This document shows positions 25,052 to 33,570 of a stretch of DNA of 38,181 bases, piece after piece. The notes under the pieces are model-generated. The model searched no databases and had not been told where the DNA came from. It worked only from the letters and a program-made list of their open reading frames with translations. The stretch is from the NCBI GenBank assembly GCA_002340095.1, contig DDKS01000063.1, forward strand, positions 1 to 38,181. Direction: 5' to 3'. The first letter of the stretch is position 1; each line of letters starts with the position of its first letter. This DNA is from Betaproteobacteria bacterium UBA2592 (lineage in GTDB: Bacteria; Pseudomonadota; Gammaproteobacteria; Burkholderiales; Rhodocyclaceae). The position numbers and the translations under genes are program-made.

Positions 25052-25756
25052 TCAGTCGAAACCGCGAAAATCCGTGAAGTTTTCCACGGGCTCCCGCTCC
25101 GTGATCAGCTGGTTTTCCGGGGCATCCGGGTTGGCGTAGCCGAGGGCCATGCCGCACACCACTCGTTCGTTATCGGGCAGGCCCAGGTTCTCGGCCACGG
25201 TCTTGGGATAGTCGGCAAAGGAGAGCTGGGCGCAGGTGTCCAGGCCCCGCGCCCGGGCGGCGATCATCAGGTTGGCCATGAACATGCCGAAGTCGAGGAA
25301 CATGCCCTGGCCCAGGCAGCGGTCCATCGTAAAGATCAGGCCCACAGGGGCATCGAAGAACACATAGTTGCGCCCGGTCTGGGCCTTCATGCGCGCCTGG
25401 TCGTCCTTGGCGATGCCGAGCAGGCCGTAGAGGCCCAGACCGATCTTCCGGCGGCGGGAGAGCCAGGGCTCTTTCCATTCCTTGGGGTAGTAGTCGAACT
25501 CACGCCCCTCGTGTTCTCCCCGTTCGTATTTTTCCAGGATGGCGGCGGAGAGGGCCGCCTTGGGGGTCCCGGTCAGGGCATAGACCTTCCAGGGTTGCAC
25601 ATTGGTGCCCGAGGGCGCCCGGGCGGCCAGTTCCAGCAGTTCGGCCAGCGTTTCCCGGGGCACCGGGTCGGGCAGGAAGTTGCGGATGGAGCGGCGCGAG
25701 CGGATGGCGGCGTCTACGGCCTGGATGGCGGCCTGGATGGCGGCGGAATCATTCAT
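25052..25756 (-). CDS. Nitroreductase-family FMN oxidoreductase
   Basis: 234-residue flavoprotein. The N-terminal SRRSIRNFLPDPVP and ARAPSGTNVQPWKVY stretches are the FMN-binding hallmarks, and the C-terminal GMALGYANPDAPEN is typical. Substrate unknown. ATG 25756 lies 3 bp after the hisC stop, so it is likely co-transcribed behind hisC. The 113-bp convergent gap to the Fe-binding protein gene (24939-25051) shows no clear terminator. Confidence 0.9.
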   Translation of the reverse strand: MNDSAAIQAAIQAVDAAIRSRRSIRNFLPDPVPRETLAELLELAARAPSGTNVQPWKVYALTGTPKAALSAAILEKYERGEHEGREFDYYPKEWKEPWLSRRRKIGLGLYGLLGIAKDDQARMKAQTGRNYVFFDAPVGLIFTMDRCLGQGMFLDFGMFMANLMIAARARGLDTCAQLSFADYPKTVAENLGLPDNERVVCGMALGYANPDAPENQLITEREPVENFTDFRGFD

Positions 25757-25759
25757 GGT

Positions 25760-26836
25760 TCAGGCGAGAATCTCTACAAGGGCGGTAAGCAGGGCGGCGC
25801 ACTCGGTCTCGGTGCCGATGCTGATGCGCAGGAACTGGTCGATGCGGGGCAGCTTGAAGTGGCGCACGATGATGCCGCGTTCACGCAGCCGTTGCGCCAG
25901 CCCGGCGGCGTCCCGGTCCGGGTGGCGGGCGAAGATGAAGTTGGCGGCGGAGGGGATCACCGTGAAGCCCAGTTCGGCCAGGCGGCGGCTCAGCTGCTCC
26001 CGGCTGTTGATGACAGCCTGGCGGGTCTGCTCGAACCAGACCGTGTCTTCCAGGGCGGCGACGGCGCCTGCCAGGGCCAGCCGGTCCAGGGGGTAGGAGT
26101 TGAAGCTGTTCTTGACCCGGTCCAGCCCCTCGATCAGCTCCGGGTGGCCGACGGCAAAGCCGACCCGGAGGCCGGCCAGGGAGCGGGACTTGGACAGGGT
26201 CTGGGTGACGAGCAGATTGGGGTGCTGGTTGACCAGGGCAATGGCGGTGTCGGCGCCGAAATCCACATAGGCCTCGTCGATCACCACCACCGAATCCGGA
26301 TTGGCGCGCACGATGCTTTCGATCTCGGCCAGGCTCAGGGCCCGGCCCGTGGGAGCGTTGGGATTGGGGAAGATGATGCCACCGTTGGGCTGGGCGTACT
26401 GCTCCGGGCGGATGGCGAAATCCCCGTCCAGGGGGATGGCTTCGTACTGAATGCCGTACAGGCCGCAATAGACCGGATAGAAGCTGTAGGTGATGTCCGG
26501 GAACAGGATCGGCGCCTCGTGCTTGAGCAGGGCCTGGAACACATGGGCCAGCACCTCGTCGGAGCTGTTGCCGACGAAAACCTGCCGGGGGCTGATGTCA
26601 TAGGCGCGGTAGTGGCGGGCCACGGCGGCCTTGAGGCTGTTGCCCTCGGGATCCGGGTAGAGGCGCAGGCGGGCGCCATCCTCTCCCAGCTCGGCCTGGA
26701 TGGCGGCCACCACCTTCGGTGAGGGGGGGTAGGGGTTCTCGTTGGTGTTGAGCTTGACGAGGTTGGCGAGCTTGGGTTGTTCGCCCGGGGTGTAGGGGGT
26801 CAGGCCGCGGACAACGGCGCTCCAGTACTGGCTCAT
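25760..26836 (-). CDS. hisC: Histidinol-phosphate aminotransferase HisC
   Basis: 358-residue PLP enzyme converting imidazole-acetol phosphate to histidinol phosphate. It has LNTNENPYPPSP near the N-terminus, FPNPNAPTG (N160), DEAYVDF with D187, and the PLP lysine K216 in TLSKSRSLAGLR. The start is ATG 26836 (MSQYWS); the frame stays open upstream but runs over the hisB promoter and start. Unusually it reads against the other his genes, divergent from hisB. Confidence 0.95.
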   Translation of the reverse strand: MSQYWSAVVRGLTPYTPGEQPKLANLVKLNTNENPYPPSPKVVAAIQAELGEDGARLRLYPDPEGNSLKAAVARHYRAYDISPRQVFVGNSSDEVLAHVFQALLKHEAPILFPDITYSFYPVYCGLYGIQYEAIPLDGDFAIRPEQYAQPNGGIIFPNPNAPTGRALSLAEIESIVRANPDSVVVIDEAYVDFGADTAIALVNQHPNLLVTQTLSKSRSLAGLRVGFAVGHPELIEGLDRVKNSFNSYPLDRLALAGAVAALEDTVWFEQTRQAVINSREQLSRRLAELGFTVIPSAANFIFARHPDRDAAGLAQRLRERGIIVRHFKLPRIDQFLRISIGTETECAALLTALVEILA

Positions 26837-26872
26837 GGGGTGGTGCTCGGGGGCTTTGCTGAAAGCGTGAAA

Positions 26873-26881
26873 TGGTATCAT
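26873..26881 (+). promoter_or_regulatory. Extended -10 promoter for the hisB-hisE operon
   Basis: TGGTATCAT is an extended -10 (TG-n-TATCAT) in the 79-bp hisC-hisB divergent gap, about 35 bp before the hisB ATG at 26916. An in-frame ATG at 26880 overlaps this hexamer and cannot be the start if this promoter is used. No strong -35 is visible. Confidence 0.5.
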
Positions 26882-26915
26882 GGCCGCCTGTTCAAACCCC
26901 TTGGGCCAAAGCGTC

Positions 26916-27503
26916 ATGCGCCAAGTCGAAATTTCCCGCAACACCCTGGAAACCCAGGTCACGGTCCGGCTCAATCTGGATGGCAGCGGCCAGGGCAGGT
27001 TTGCCACCGGCATCCCCTTCCTCGATCACATGCTGGACCAGATCGCCCGGCATGGCCTGATCGACCTGGACATCGAAGCAAGCGGCGACCTGCACATCGA
27101 TGCCCACCACACGGTGGAGGATGTGGGCATCACCCTGGGCCAGGCCCTGGCCAGGGCCTGGGGCGACAAGAAGGGCCTGACCCGCTACGGCCACGCCTAC
27201 GTGCCCCTGGACGAAGCCCTGTCCCGGGTGGTGATCGACCTGTCCGGGCGTCCGGGCCTGTGCATGGAGGTCGAATTCACCCGCGCCAGCATCGGCGACC
27301 TGGACACTCAGCTGATTCCCGAATTCTTCCAGGGGCTGGTGAATCACGCTGGCATGACCCTGCACATCGACAACCTGAAGGGCAGGAACGCCCACCATCA
27401 GGCCGAGACCATCTTCAAGGCCTTCGGCCGGGCCCTGCGCATGGCGGTGACGCCCGATGCGCGCATGGCCGGCGTCATGCCCTCCACCAAGGGGGTGCTC
27501 TGA
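26916..27503 (+). CDS. hisB: Imidazoleglycerol-phosphate dehydratase HisB
   Basis: 195-residue monofunctional dehydratase (no histidinol-phosphatase domain). The Mn-binding His motifs are FLDHMLDQIARHG, DAHHTVEDVGI and NAHHQAETIFKAFGRAL. ATG 26916 (MRQVEIS) gives the family length. It begins the plus-strand his operon and overlaps hisH by one base (TGATG). Confidence 0.95.
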   Translation: MRQVEISRNTLETQVTVRLNLDGSGQGRFATGIPFLDHMLDQIARHGLIDLDIEASGDLHIDAHHTVEDVGITLGQALARAWGDKKGLTRYGHAYVPLDEALSRVVIDLSGRPGLCMEVEFTRASIGDLDTQLIPEFFQGLVNHAGMTLHIDNLKGRNAHHQAETIFKAFGRALRMAVTPDARMAGVMPSTKGVL

Positions 27504-28141
27504 TGAGCATCGCCGTCATCGACTACGGCATGGGCAACCTGCGCTCCGTGTGCCAGGCCCTGGCCCACGTGGCTGGCGACACGCCGGTGGTCGTCACCTC
27601 CGACCCGGAGCGGGTGGCGGCGGCGGAGCGGGTGGTGTTCCCCGGCCAGGGGGCGATGCCCGACTGCATGGCCGAACTCGAGGCCAGGGGCCTTCGGCAG
27701 GCTGTGCTCGATGCCGCCGCCCGCAAGCCCTTCCTCGGCATCTGCATCGGACTGCAGATGCTGTTCGAGCACAGCGAGGAGGGCGATGTCCCCGGGCTGG
27801 GCATCTTCCCGGGCCAGGTGCGGCGTTTTCCCGCGGCGCGGATGGTGGCTGCCGACGGCTCCCGGCTCAAGGTGCCCCACATGGGCTGGAACCAGGTCTG
27901 GCAGAAACCCCATCCCCTCTGGGCCGGGATCGGGGACGGTGCGCGGTTTTATTTCGTGCACAGCTACTGCGTTCACCCCGAGGATCCGTCCCTGGTGACC
28001 GGCACCTGCGAATATGGTGTGCCCTTTACCTGTGCGGTGGGGCGGGCTAATATCTTCGCCGTCCAGTTCCACCCGGAAAAGAGCGCCCGGGACGGGCTGC
28101 AGCTCCTCAAGAACTTTGTTTCCTGGCAACCTGCTGGCTAA
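27503..28141 (+). CDS. hisH: Imidazole glycerol phosphate synthase glutaminase subunit HisH
   Basis: 212-residue class I glutamine amidotransferase that feeds ammonia to HisF. Nucleophile C81 (LGICIGLQ) and the dyad H190/E192 (VQFHPEKS) are intact. It opens MSIAVIDYGMGNL, the family's N-terminus. The ATG shares a base with the hisB stop; a 38-bp gap precedes hisA. Confidence 0.95.
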   Translation: MSIAVIDYGMGNLRSVCQALAHVAGDTPVVVTSDPERVAAAERVVFPGQGAMPDCMAELEARGLRQAVLDAAARKPFLGICIGLQMLFEHSEEGDVPGLGIFPGQVRRFPAARMVAADGSRLKVPHMGWNQVWQKPHPLWAGIGDGARFYFVHSYCVHPEDPSLVTGTCEYGVPFTCAVGRANIFAVQFHPEKSARDGLQLLKNFVSWQPAG

Positions 28142-28179
28142 TCTGACCCGGAATCCCCGGTTTTCACGCGAAAAATCCC

Positions 28180-28920
28180 ATGCTCATCATTCCCGCCATT
28201 GACCTGAAGAACGGCCAGTGTGTCCGTCTGAAACAGGGCCTCATGGATCAGGCCACCGTATTTTCCGAAAATCCGGCCGACATGGCCCGCCACTGGCTGG
28301 ATCAGGGGGCGCGGCGCCTGCATCTGGTGGATCTGGACGGGGCCTTCGCCGGCAAACCCAAGAACGAAGGCGCCATCAAGGCCATTCTCGACGAGGTGGG
28401 CGACCGCGTCCCCGTGCAGCTGGGTGGGGGCATCCGCGATCTGGACACCATCGAGCGCTGCCTGGACGATGGCCTCACTTACGTCATCATCGGCACGGCT
28501 GCCGTGAAGAATCCAGGCTTCCTGCGCGATGCCTGCGTTGCTTTCCCCGGCCACATCATCGTTGGTCTGGACGCCAAGGACGGCAAGGTGGCCACCGACG
28601 GCTGGTCCAAACTCACTGGCCATGAGGTGATCGACCTGGCCAGGAAGTACGAGGACTACGGGGTCGAAGCCATCATCTACACGGACATCGGCCGCGACGG
28701 CATGCTGTCCGGGGTGAATGTGGAGGCCACCGTGCGGCTGGCCCAGGCCCTGACCATTCCGGTCATCGCTTCCGGCGGCCTGTCCAGCCTGGAGGATGTG
28801 AAGGCCCTGTGCGCCGTGGAATCCGAAGGGGTGGTGGGTACCATTGCCGGCCGGGCCATCTACGACGGTTCCCTGAGCTTCAAGGTCGCCCAGGAAACGG
28901 CCGATCAGGCCTCCCGCTGA
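28180..28920 (+). CDS. hisA: ProFAR isomerase HisA
   Basis: 246-residue TIM-barrel isomerase converting ProFAR to PRFAR. Catalytic D8 (IPAIDLK) and the second acid in YTDIGRDGM are present, as are phosphate-binding LGGGIRD and ASGGLSS. It overlaps hisF by one base. Confidence 0.95.
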   Translation: MLIIPAIDLKNGQCVRLKQGLMDQATVFSENPADMARHWLDQGARRLHLVDLDGAFAGKPKNEGAIKAILDEVGDRVPVQLGGGIRDLDTIERCLDDGLTYVIIGTAAVKNPGFLRDACVAFPGHIIVGLDAKDGKVATDGWSKLTGHEVIDLARKYEDYGVEAIIYTDIGRDGMLSGVNVEATVRLAQALTIPVIASGGLSSLEDVKALCAVESEGVVGTIAGRAIYDGSLSFKVAQETADQASR

Positions 28921-29678
28921 TGCTTGCCAAGCGCATCATTCCCTGCCTCGACGTCACGGCCGGCCGTGTGGTGAAGGGCACCAATTTCGTGGGCCTGCGC
29001 GATGCCGGCGATCCGGTGGAGATCGCCCGCCGCTACGACGACCAGGGGGCCGACGAGGTCACCTTCCTGGACATCACCGCCTCCTCCGACCAGCGCGACA
29101 TCATCCTGCACATCATCGAGGACTGCGCCCGCCAGGTGTTCATTCCCCTCACCGTGGGCGGCGGCGTGCGCAAGGTGGAGGACGTGCGCCGGCTCCTCAA
29201 TGCCGGGGCCGACAAGGTTTCCATCAATACCGCCGCCGTGACCAACCCGGACCTGGTGGCGGAAGCCTCCGCCAAGGTCGGCTCCCAGTGCATCGTGGTG
29301 GCCATCGACGCCAAGCAGGTGGCCCCCGGCCGCTGGCACGTGTTCACCCATGGCGGCCGCAACGACACGGGCCTGGATGCCGTCGAGTGGGCCCGCAAGG
29401 TCGAATCCCTGGGGGCGGGCGAAATCCTGCTCACCAGCATGGACCGGGACGGCACCAAGAATGGCTTCGACCTGGCCTTGACCCGTGCCGTGGCCGATGC
29501 GGTACAGGTTCCCGTGATCGCCTCCGGCGGCGTCGGCAACCTCGATCATCTGGCCGACGGCGTCAGCCTGGGCCGTGCCGATGCGGTGTTGGCCGCTTCC
29601 ATCTTCCACTTCGGTGAATACACCGTGCGCCAGGCCAAGGAGCATATGGCCGCCCGGGGTATCGAAGTGCGGCTGTAA
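28920..29678 (+). CDS. hisF: Imidazole glycerol phosphate synthase cyclase subunit HisF
   Basis: 252-residue TIM barrel forming imidazole glycerol phosphate and AICAR with HisH. Catalytic D11 (IPCLDVTAGRVVKG) and D130 (VVAIDAK) are intact. Start ATG 28920, whose A is the last base of the hisA stop; the frame is open upstream inside hisA but lacks family residues. Confidence 0.96.
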   Translation: MLAKRIIPCLDVTAGRVVKGTNFVGLRDAGDPVEIARRYDDQGADEVTFLDITASSDQRDIILHIIEDCARQVFIPLTVGGGVRKVEDVRRLLNAGADKVSINTAAVTNPDLVAEASAKVGSQCIVVAIDAKQVAPGRWHVFTHGGRNDTGLDAVEWARKVESLGAGEILLTSMDRDGTKNGFDLALTRAVADAVQVPVIASGGVGNLDHLADGVSLGRADAVLAASIFHFGEYTVRQAKEHMAARGIEVRL

Positions 29679-29682
29679 GAGC

Positions 29683-30090
29683 ATGAGCTGCGACATGGAT
29701 GCCAGCCTGCCCTGGCTGGACGCCCTCAAGTGGGACAAGGACGGGATGATTCCCGCCATTGCCCAGGACGAGGCCAGCGGCCGGGTGGTGATGTTCGCCT
29801 GGATGAACCGGGAGTCCCTGCTGGAGACGGTGCGCACCGGCAACGCGGTATACTGGTCCCGCTCCCGCAGCCGCCTGTGGCGCAAGGGTGAAGAATCCGG
29901 CCACTACCAGAAGATCCGTTCCATCCGCGCCGACTGCGACGGGGATGTGCTGCTGCTGCAGATCGAGCAGGAGGGTGGCATCGCCTGTCACACGGGGCGG
30001 CAAAGCTGCTTTTACTTTCAGTTGGACGGGGAACGCTGGGTTCCCGTCGACCCGGTATTGAAGGATCCCAAGGAAATTTACGCAAAATGA
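29683..30090 (+). CDS. hisI: Phosphoribosyl-AMP cyclohydrolase HisI
   Basis: 135-residue monofunctional zinc enzyme opening the purine ring of PR-AMP. The metal motifs RADCDGDVLLL and ACHTGRQSCFY hold the conserved cysteines. Start ATG 29683 (MSCDMDAS), or ATG 29695 (MDASLPWLD), which would give 131 residues. Four bases after hisF; its TGA overlaps the hisE ATG. Confidence 0.94.
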   Translation: MSCDMDASLPWLDALKWDKDGMIPAIAQDEASGRVVMFAWMNRESLLETVRTGNAVYWSRSRSRLWRKGEESGHYQKIRSIRADCDGDVLLLQIEQEGGIACHTGRQSCFYFQLDGERWVPVDPVLKDPKEIYAK

Positions 30091-30416
30091 GTACTCACGA
30101 CATCCTGCACCGTCTTTCCGAGACCCTGGCCTCCCGCCGCAACGCCGATCCGGAAACCTCCTACACCGCCCAGCTGTTCTCCAAGGGGCCGGACGCCATC
30201 CTCAAGAAGATCGGCGAGGAATGCGCCGAGCTGATCATGGCCGGCAAGGAAGGCAAGCGCCTCAACATCGTCTGGGAGTCCACCGACGTGATCTACCACG
30301 TGCTGGTGCTGCTGGCCTTCTACGGCCTCTCCATCGAGGACGTGTCCCAGGAAATGCGGCGCCGGGAGGGCATTTCCGGCATCGACGAGAAGAAGGCTCG
30401 GGAAATCAGCAAGTAA
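30087..30416 (+). CDS. hisE: Phosphoribosyl-ATP pyrophosphatase HisE
   Basis: 109-residue MazG-like all-helical pyrophosphatase making PR-AMP from PR-ATP. The KKIGEECAELIMAGKEG helix with the E-E-x-x-E metal-binding set and ESTDVIYHVLVLL are typical. Separate hisI and hisE is the usual betaproteobacterial form. Translationally coupled to hisI (ATGA). Confidence 0.95.
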   Translation: MSTHDILHRLSETLASRRNADPETSYTAQLFSKGPDAILKKIGEECAELIMAGKEGKRLNIVWESTDVIYHVLVLLAFYGLSIEDVSQEMRRREGISGIDEKKAREISK

Positions 30417-30426
30417 AGGATCGGTC

Positions 30427-30777
30427 ATGGACAACTGCATTTTCTGCAGGATCGTGCGCGGCGAGATTCCCTCGAAGAAGGTCTACGAGGACGAACTGGT
30501 GTTTGCCTTTCACGACATCCAGCCTCAGCGCCCCACCCATATCCTGGTGATTCCCAAGCGCCACATCGCCTCCCTGGCCCAGGTCACGCCCGAGGACGAA
30601 CCGGTGCTGGGCCGGATGCTGTCCGTGGCCCAGCAACTGGCCCGGGACAACGGCAGCGCCGATGGTTTCCGGGCCATCATCAACACCGGCCGGGTGGGTG
30701 GCCAGGAAGTGGCCCACCTGCACATGCACATCGTGGGCGGCCCCGACCCGGTCGGTCCCATGCTGAAGAAGATTTGA
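30427..30777 (+). CDS. hinT: HIT-family purine nucleoside phosphoramidase HinT
   Basis: 116-residue HIT protein hydrolysing purine nucleoside phosphoramidates. The histidine triad HLHMHIVGG and N-terminal CIFCRIVRGEIPSKKVYED are characteristic; the two early cysteines occur in zinc-binding relatives. It sits 10 bp after hisE and 19 bp before tatA, a conserved arrangement in Betaproteobacteria. Confidence 0.93.
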   Translation: MDNCIFCRIVRGEIPSKKVYEDELVFAFHDIQPQRPTHILVIPKRHIASLAQVTPEDEPVLGRMLSVAQQLARDNGSADGFRAIINTGRVGGQEVAHLHMHIVGGPDPVGPMLKKI

Positions 30778-30796
30778 GATTCTAGGAGACACCATC

Positions 30797-31027
30797 ATGG
30801 GTACTTTCAGCATCTGGCACTGGCTCATCGTCCTGGTGATCGTCATGCTCGTGTTCGGCACCAAGAAACTGCGCAACATCGGCCAGGACCTGGGCGGTGC
30901 GGTGAAGGGCTTCAAGGAAGGCATGAAGGAAGCCAGCGACTCCGGCAAACCCGCAGAACAGGTGCCGCCCCAGCAGGTGAGCGGCCAGACCATTGACGTG
31001 GAAGTGAAGGAAAAGACCAAGAGCTGA
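30797..31027 (+). CDS. tatA: Twin-arginine translocase subunit TatA
   Basis: 76-residue pore-forming component of the Tat pathway for folded proteins. A short N-terminal membrane helix (about 5-20), the FG hinge in LVFGTKKL, an amphipathic helix (LRNIGQDLGGAVKGFKEG) and a charged tail are present. A good AGGAGA precedes the ATG. A hairpin lies between it and tatB. Confidence 0.94.
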   Translation: MGTFSIWHWLIVLVIVMLVFGTKKLRNIGQDLGGAVKGFKEGMKEASDSGKPAEQVPPQQVSGQTIDVEVKEKTKS

Positions 31028-31031
31028 TGCC

Positions 31032-31058
31032 GCAGCCCGGGCTTTTCGTCCCGGCTGC
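31032..31058 (+). other. Hairpin between tatA and tatB
   Basis: GCAGCCCGGG (31032-31041) pairs with CCCGGCTGC (31050-31058) with one bulged C and the loop CTTTTCGT, just after the tatA stop. There is no following T run, so a processing or stability element (or weak attenuator) is more likely than a terminator. It could help raise TatA over TatB and TatC. Confidence 0.5.
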
Positions 31059-31079
31059 CGAGTTCCTGTCTGAACTTGC

Positions 31080-31544
31080 ATGTTTGATATCGGCTTTTCC
31101 GAGTTTCTCGTCATCGGCATCGTGGCCCTGGTGGTGATCGGTCCCGAGCGCCTGCCCAAGGTGGCGCGTACGGCCGGACACCTGCTGGGCCGTATGCAGC
31201 GCTACGTGAACGACGTGAAGTCGGACATCAATCGGGAAATGCAGCTGGATGAGCTGAAGAAGCTGCAGTCCCAGGTGGTGGAATCTGCCCGTACCCTGGA
31301 AAGCACCGTGCGCCAGGAATTCGATGCGGCCCGGGGGACCTTTGCCGGTATTGGCCAGGAGGCCCACTCGGCCCTGGCGGAATTGCAATCCCCGGCGACA
31401 CAGCTGGAAACGCCCGGCCTGGAACGGCCAGACCCGGCGCCGGCCGCCACCATGCCCGGTGCTGACGCCACCGTCGCGCCCGTGCCGGAAACCGCCAACG
31501 CCGCAGCGCCCCGTAAAATCGACCAGACCACTCCCGTTGCATGA
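31080..31544 (+). CDS. tatB: Twin-arginine translocase subunit TatB
   Basis: 154-residue substrate-receptor component with TatC. It has a membrane helix at 5-20 with GFSEFLVIGIVALVVIGPERLP, E8 conserved in TatB, then an amphipathic helix and a Pro/Ala-rich tail. It overlaps tatC by ATGA. Confidence 0.93.
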   Translation: MFDIGFSEFLVIGIVALVVIGPERLPKVARTAGHLLGRMQRYVNDVKSDINREMQLDELKKLQSQVVESARTLESTVRQEFDAARGTFAGIGQEAHSALAELQSPATQLETPGLERPDPAPAATMPGADATVAPVPETANAAAPRKIDQTTPVA

Positions 31545-32350
31545 GCGCCGCCCAGGAAGAAACCTTCATTTCCCATCTCATCGAATTGCGCGACCGGCTG
31601 ATCCGGGCCGTGCTGGCGGTGCTGCTGGTCTTCATCTGCCTGTTCCCCTGGGCGAAGGATCTTTATGCGTTCATGGCCCAGCCCCTGCTTGCGGCCTTGC
31701 CCCAGGGCGGGCAGATGATTGCCACCGACGTGGTCGGGGTGTTCCTGGTGCCCATGAAGGTGGCCCTGATGGTGGCCTTCCTGATCACCCTGCCCTACGT
31801 GCTCTACCAGGCCTGGGCCTTTGTGGCGCCAGGGCTCTACCAGCATGAGAAACAGCTGGTCCTGCCCCTGGTGGTGGCCAGCGTGCTGCTGTTCTTTGCC
31901 GGGATGGCCTTTGCTTACTACCTGGTTTTCCCGACCGTGTTCCGTTTCATGTCTTCGGTCGCCCCCGAAGGCGTGGCCTGGATGACCGACATCGACAAAT
32001 ACCTCTCCTTCGTGCTCACCACCTTCATGGCCTTCGGCCTGACCTTCGAGGTGCCGGTGGTGGTGATCCTGCTGGTCAAGGCGGGGATTGTGGACATCGC
32101 CAAGCTCAAGGAGGCACGTCCCTACGTGATCGTCGGCGCCTTCGTGATCGCTGCTGTATTCACGCCGCCGGACGTGCTCTCCCAGTTCATGCTGGCCGTG
32201 CCCATGTGCCTGCTCTACGAACTGGGGATCTTCCTGGCCGGCTTCGTGGCCCGTCCCCGGGCCGCAGGGGAGGCCGCCATGAGTGATGCCGAGCTGGAAG
32301 CCGCCCTGGACGAGGCCGAGGCGCAGCACCGCAAGCTGGAGGAGAAGTAA
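31541..32350 (+). CDS. tatC: Twin-arginine translocase subunit TatC
   Basis: 269-residue polytopic receptor of the Tat pathway. The N-terminal FISHLIELRDRLIRA motif binds the twin-arginine signal; about six membrane segments follow, including LVFPTVFRFM and FTPPDVLSQ. A charged C-terminal tail ends the protein. It ends convergent with the protease gene; the 61-bp gap shows no obvious terminator. Confidence 0.95.
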   Translation: MSAAQEETFISHLIELRDRLIRAVLAVLLVFICLFPWAKDLYAFMAQPLLAALPQGGQMIATDVVGVFLVPMKVALMVAFLITLPYVLYQAWAFVAPGLYQHEKQLVLPLVVASVLLFFAGMAFAYYLVFPTVFRFMSSVAPEGVAWMTDIDKYLSFVLTTFMAFGLTFEVPVVVILLVKAGIVDIAKLKEARPYVIVGAFVIAAVFTPPDVLSQFMLAVPMCLLYELGIFLAGFVARPRAAGEAAMSDAELEAALDEAEAQHRKLEEK

Positions 32351-32411
32351 GCCGCCGCGCCTCCTTGCCGGGTGCCTCCGGGGTGCCGCCTGGCCTACCC
32401 GGGCGGGTCTG

Positions 32412-33560
32412 TTATTCCGTGTTGCGGCGCAGGGGCGGGCGTTGGCCGATTTTTACCTTGAGTTCGGTGATGCCCTTGGCCCGGCGCAACCGGAAGGCGG
32501 CATCCTGGCCCGGGGTGAGGGCGGCGATCACGTCCAGCATTTCCTGGGGATCCCGGATGGCTTTCTGGTTGACTGCCAGGAGGACATCCCCGGGCTGGAT
32601 GCCGGCCTGTTCGGCGGGGCTGCCCCGCACCACGCCGGCAATCAGGGCGCCGTCCGTGTCGGGCAGACCGAAGGATTCGGCCAGCTCGGGGGTGATTTCC
32701 TGAGCCTCGACACCGATCCAGCCGCGGATCACCTGGCCGTTCTGGATGATCTGCTCCATGATGTTCTTGGCCGAGGAAACCGGAATGGCGAAGCCGATGC
32801 CCAGGGAGCCGCCGGTGCGGGAATAGATGGCGGTGTTGATGCCGATCAGGTTGCCCTGCACATCCACCAGGGCGCCGCCGGAGTTGCCGGGGTTGATGGC
32901 CGCATCCGTCTGGATGAAATTCTCGAAGGTATTGATGCCCAGATGGGTGCGCCCCAGGGCCGAGACGATGCCCATGGTGACGGTCTGGCCGACGCCGAAG
33001 GGATTGCCGATGGCCAGCACCACGTCGCCCACGTGCACTTCGCTCATCTGGCCGAAGCTGATGGTAGGCAGCTTGTCTGCCTGGACCTGCAACACGGCCA
33101 GGTCGGATTCCGGGTCGGCCCCCACCACTTTCGCTTTCATCTTGCGGCCGTCGGCGAGGGAAACCTCGATCTGGTCGGCAGCCTCGACCACGTGGTAGTT
33201 GGTGAGGATGTAGCCGCTGGGGCTGACGATGACGCCGGAGCCGAGGCCCGAATCCCGCCGTGGCGTGTCATCGAAACCGTCGCCGAAGAAGTGGCGGAAG
33301 ATCGGGTCGTCCAGCAGCGGATGGCGCGGCTGCTTCACTTCCTGGCTGGTGAAGATGTGCACCACCGCCGGCACGGCGCGCCGGGCGGCATCCCGGAAAC
33401 CATGGGCGGCCACGTATTCGCCCGGCACCACGGCTTCCTGCAGGGGCACCACGGTGGTTCGGGGTCTGCCCAGCCACTCGGGCTTGAGGGTGCCCACCAC
33501 GAACAGGACGGCCAGCGCCACCGTCGTCGTTTGTGCAAAAATCAGCCACAGCTTGCGCAT
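32412..33560 (-). CDS. Membrane-anchored trypsin-like protease with one PDZ domain (DegS/AlgW-like)
   Basis: 382-residue HtrA-family serine protease. The N-terminal membrane segment (about 12-25) has no cleavage site, so it is probably anchored facing the periplasm. Catalytic triad H123 (TNYHVV), D153 (ESDLAVL) and S227 (NPGNSGGAL). One PDZ domain follows (about 280-370). A single PDZ plus an anchor points to DegS/AlgW, the site-1 proteases of envelope stress, over DegP/DegQ. Start ATG 33560 (MRKLW); an alternative ATG at 33572 would overlap the divergent Nif3 start. Confidence 0.9.
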   Translation of the reverse strand: MRKLWLIFAQTTTVALAVLFVVGTLKPEWLGRPRTTVVPLQEAVVPGEYVAAHGFRDAARRAVPAVVHIFTSQEVKQPRHPLLDDPIFRHFFGDGFDDTPRRDSGLGSGVIVSPSGYILTNYHVVEAADQIEVSLADGRKMKAKVVGADPESDLAVLQVQADKLPTISFGQMSEVHVGDVVLAIGNPFGVGQTVTMGIVSALGRTHLGINTFENFIQTDAAINPGNSGGALVDVQGNLIGINTAIYSRTGGSLGIGFAIPVSSAKNIMEQIIQNGQVIRGWIGVEAQEITPELAESFGLPDTDGALIAGVVRGSPAEQAGIQPGDVLLAVNQKAIRDPQEMLDVIAALTPGQDAAFRLRRAKGITELKVKIGQRPPLRRNTE

Positions 33561-33570
33561 AGGAGAGCCC

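Noticed and set aside
24962..26722. 586-codon open frame antisense to nitroreductase and hisC
   Set aside because: It spans two well-supported genes of the other strand and shows no recognisable motif.
26880..26915. Upstream ATG for hisB
   Set aside because: It overlaps the probable -10 (TATCAT) and adds 12 residues outside the family alignment.
26777..27502. Long upstream reading of the hisH frame across hisB
   Set aside because: The upstream part is an Arg/Pro/Gly-rich frame-shifted shadow of hisB; the HisH family N-terminus begins at 27503.
28142..28179. Possible regulatory leader before hisA
   Set aside because: Only 38 bp, with no convincing hairpin or His-rich leader peptide; treated as ordinary intercistronic spacing.
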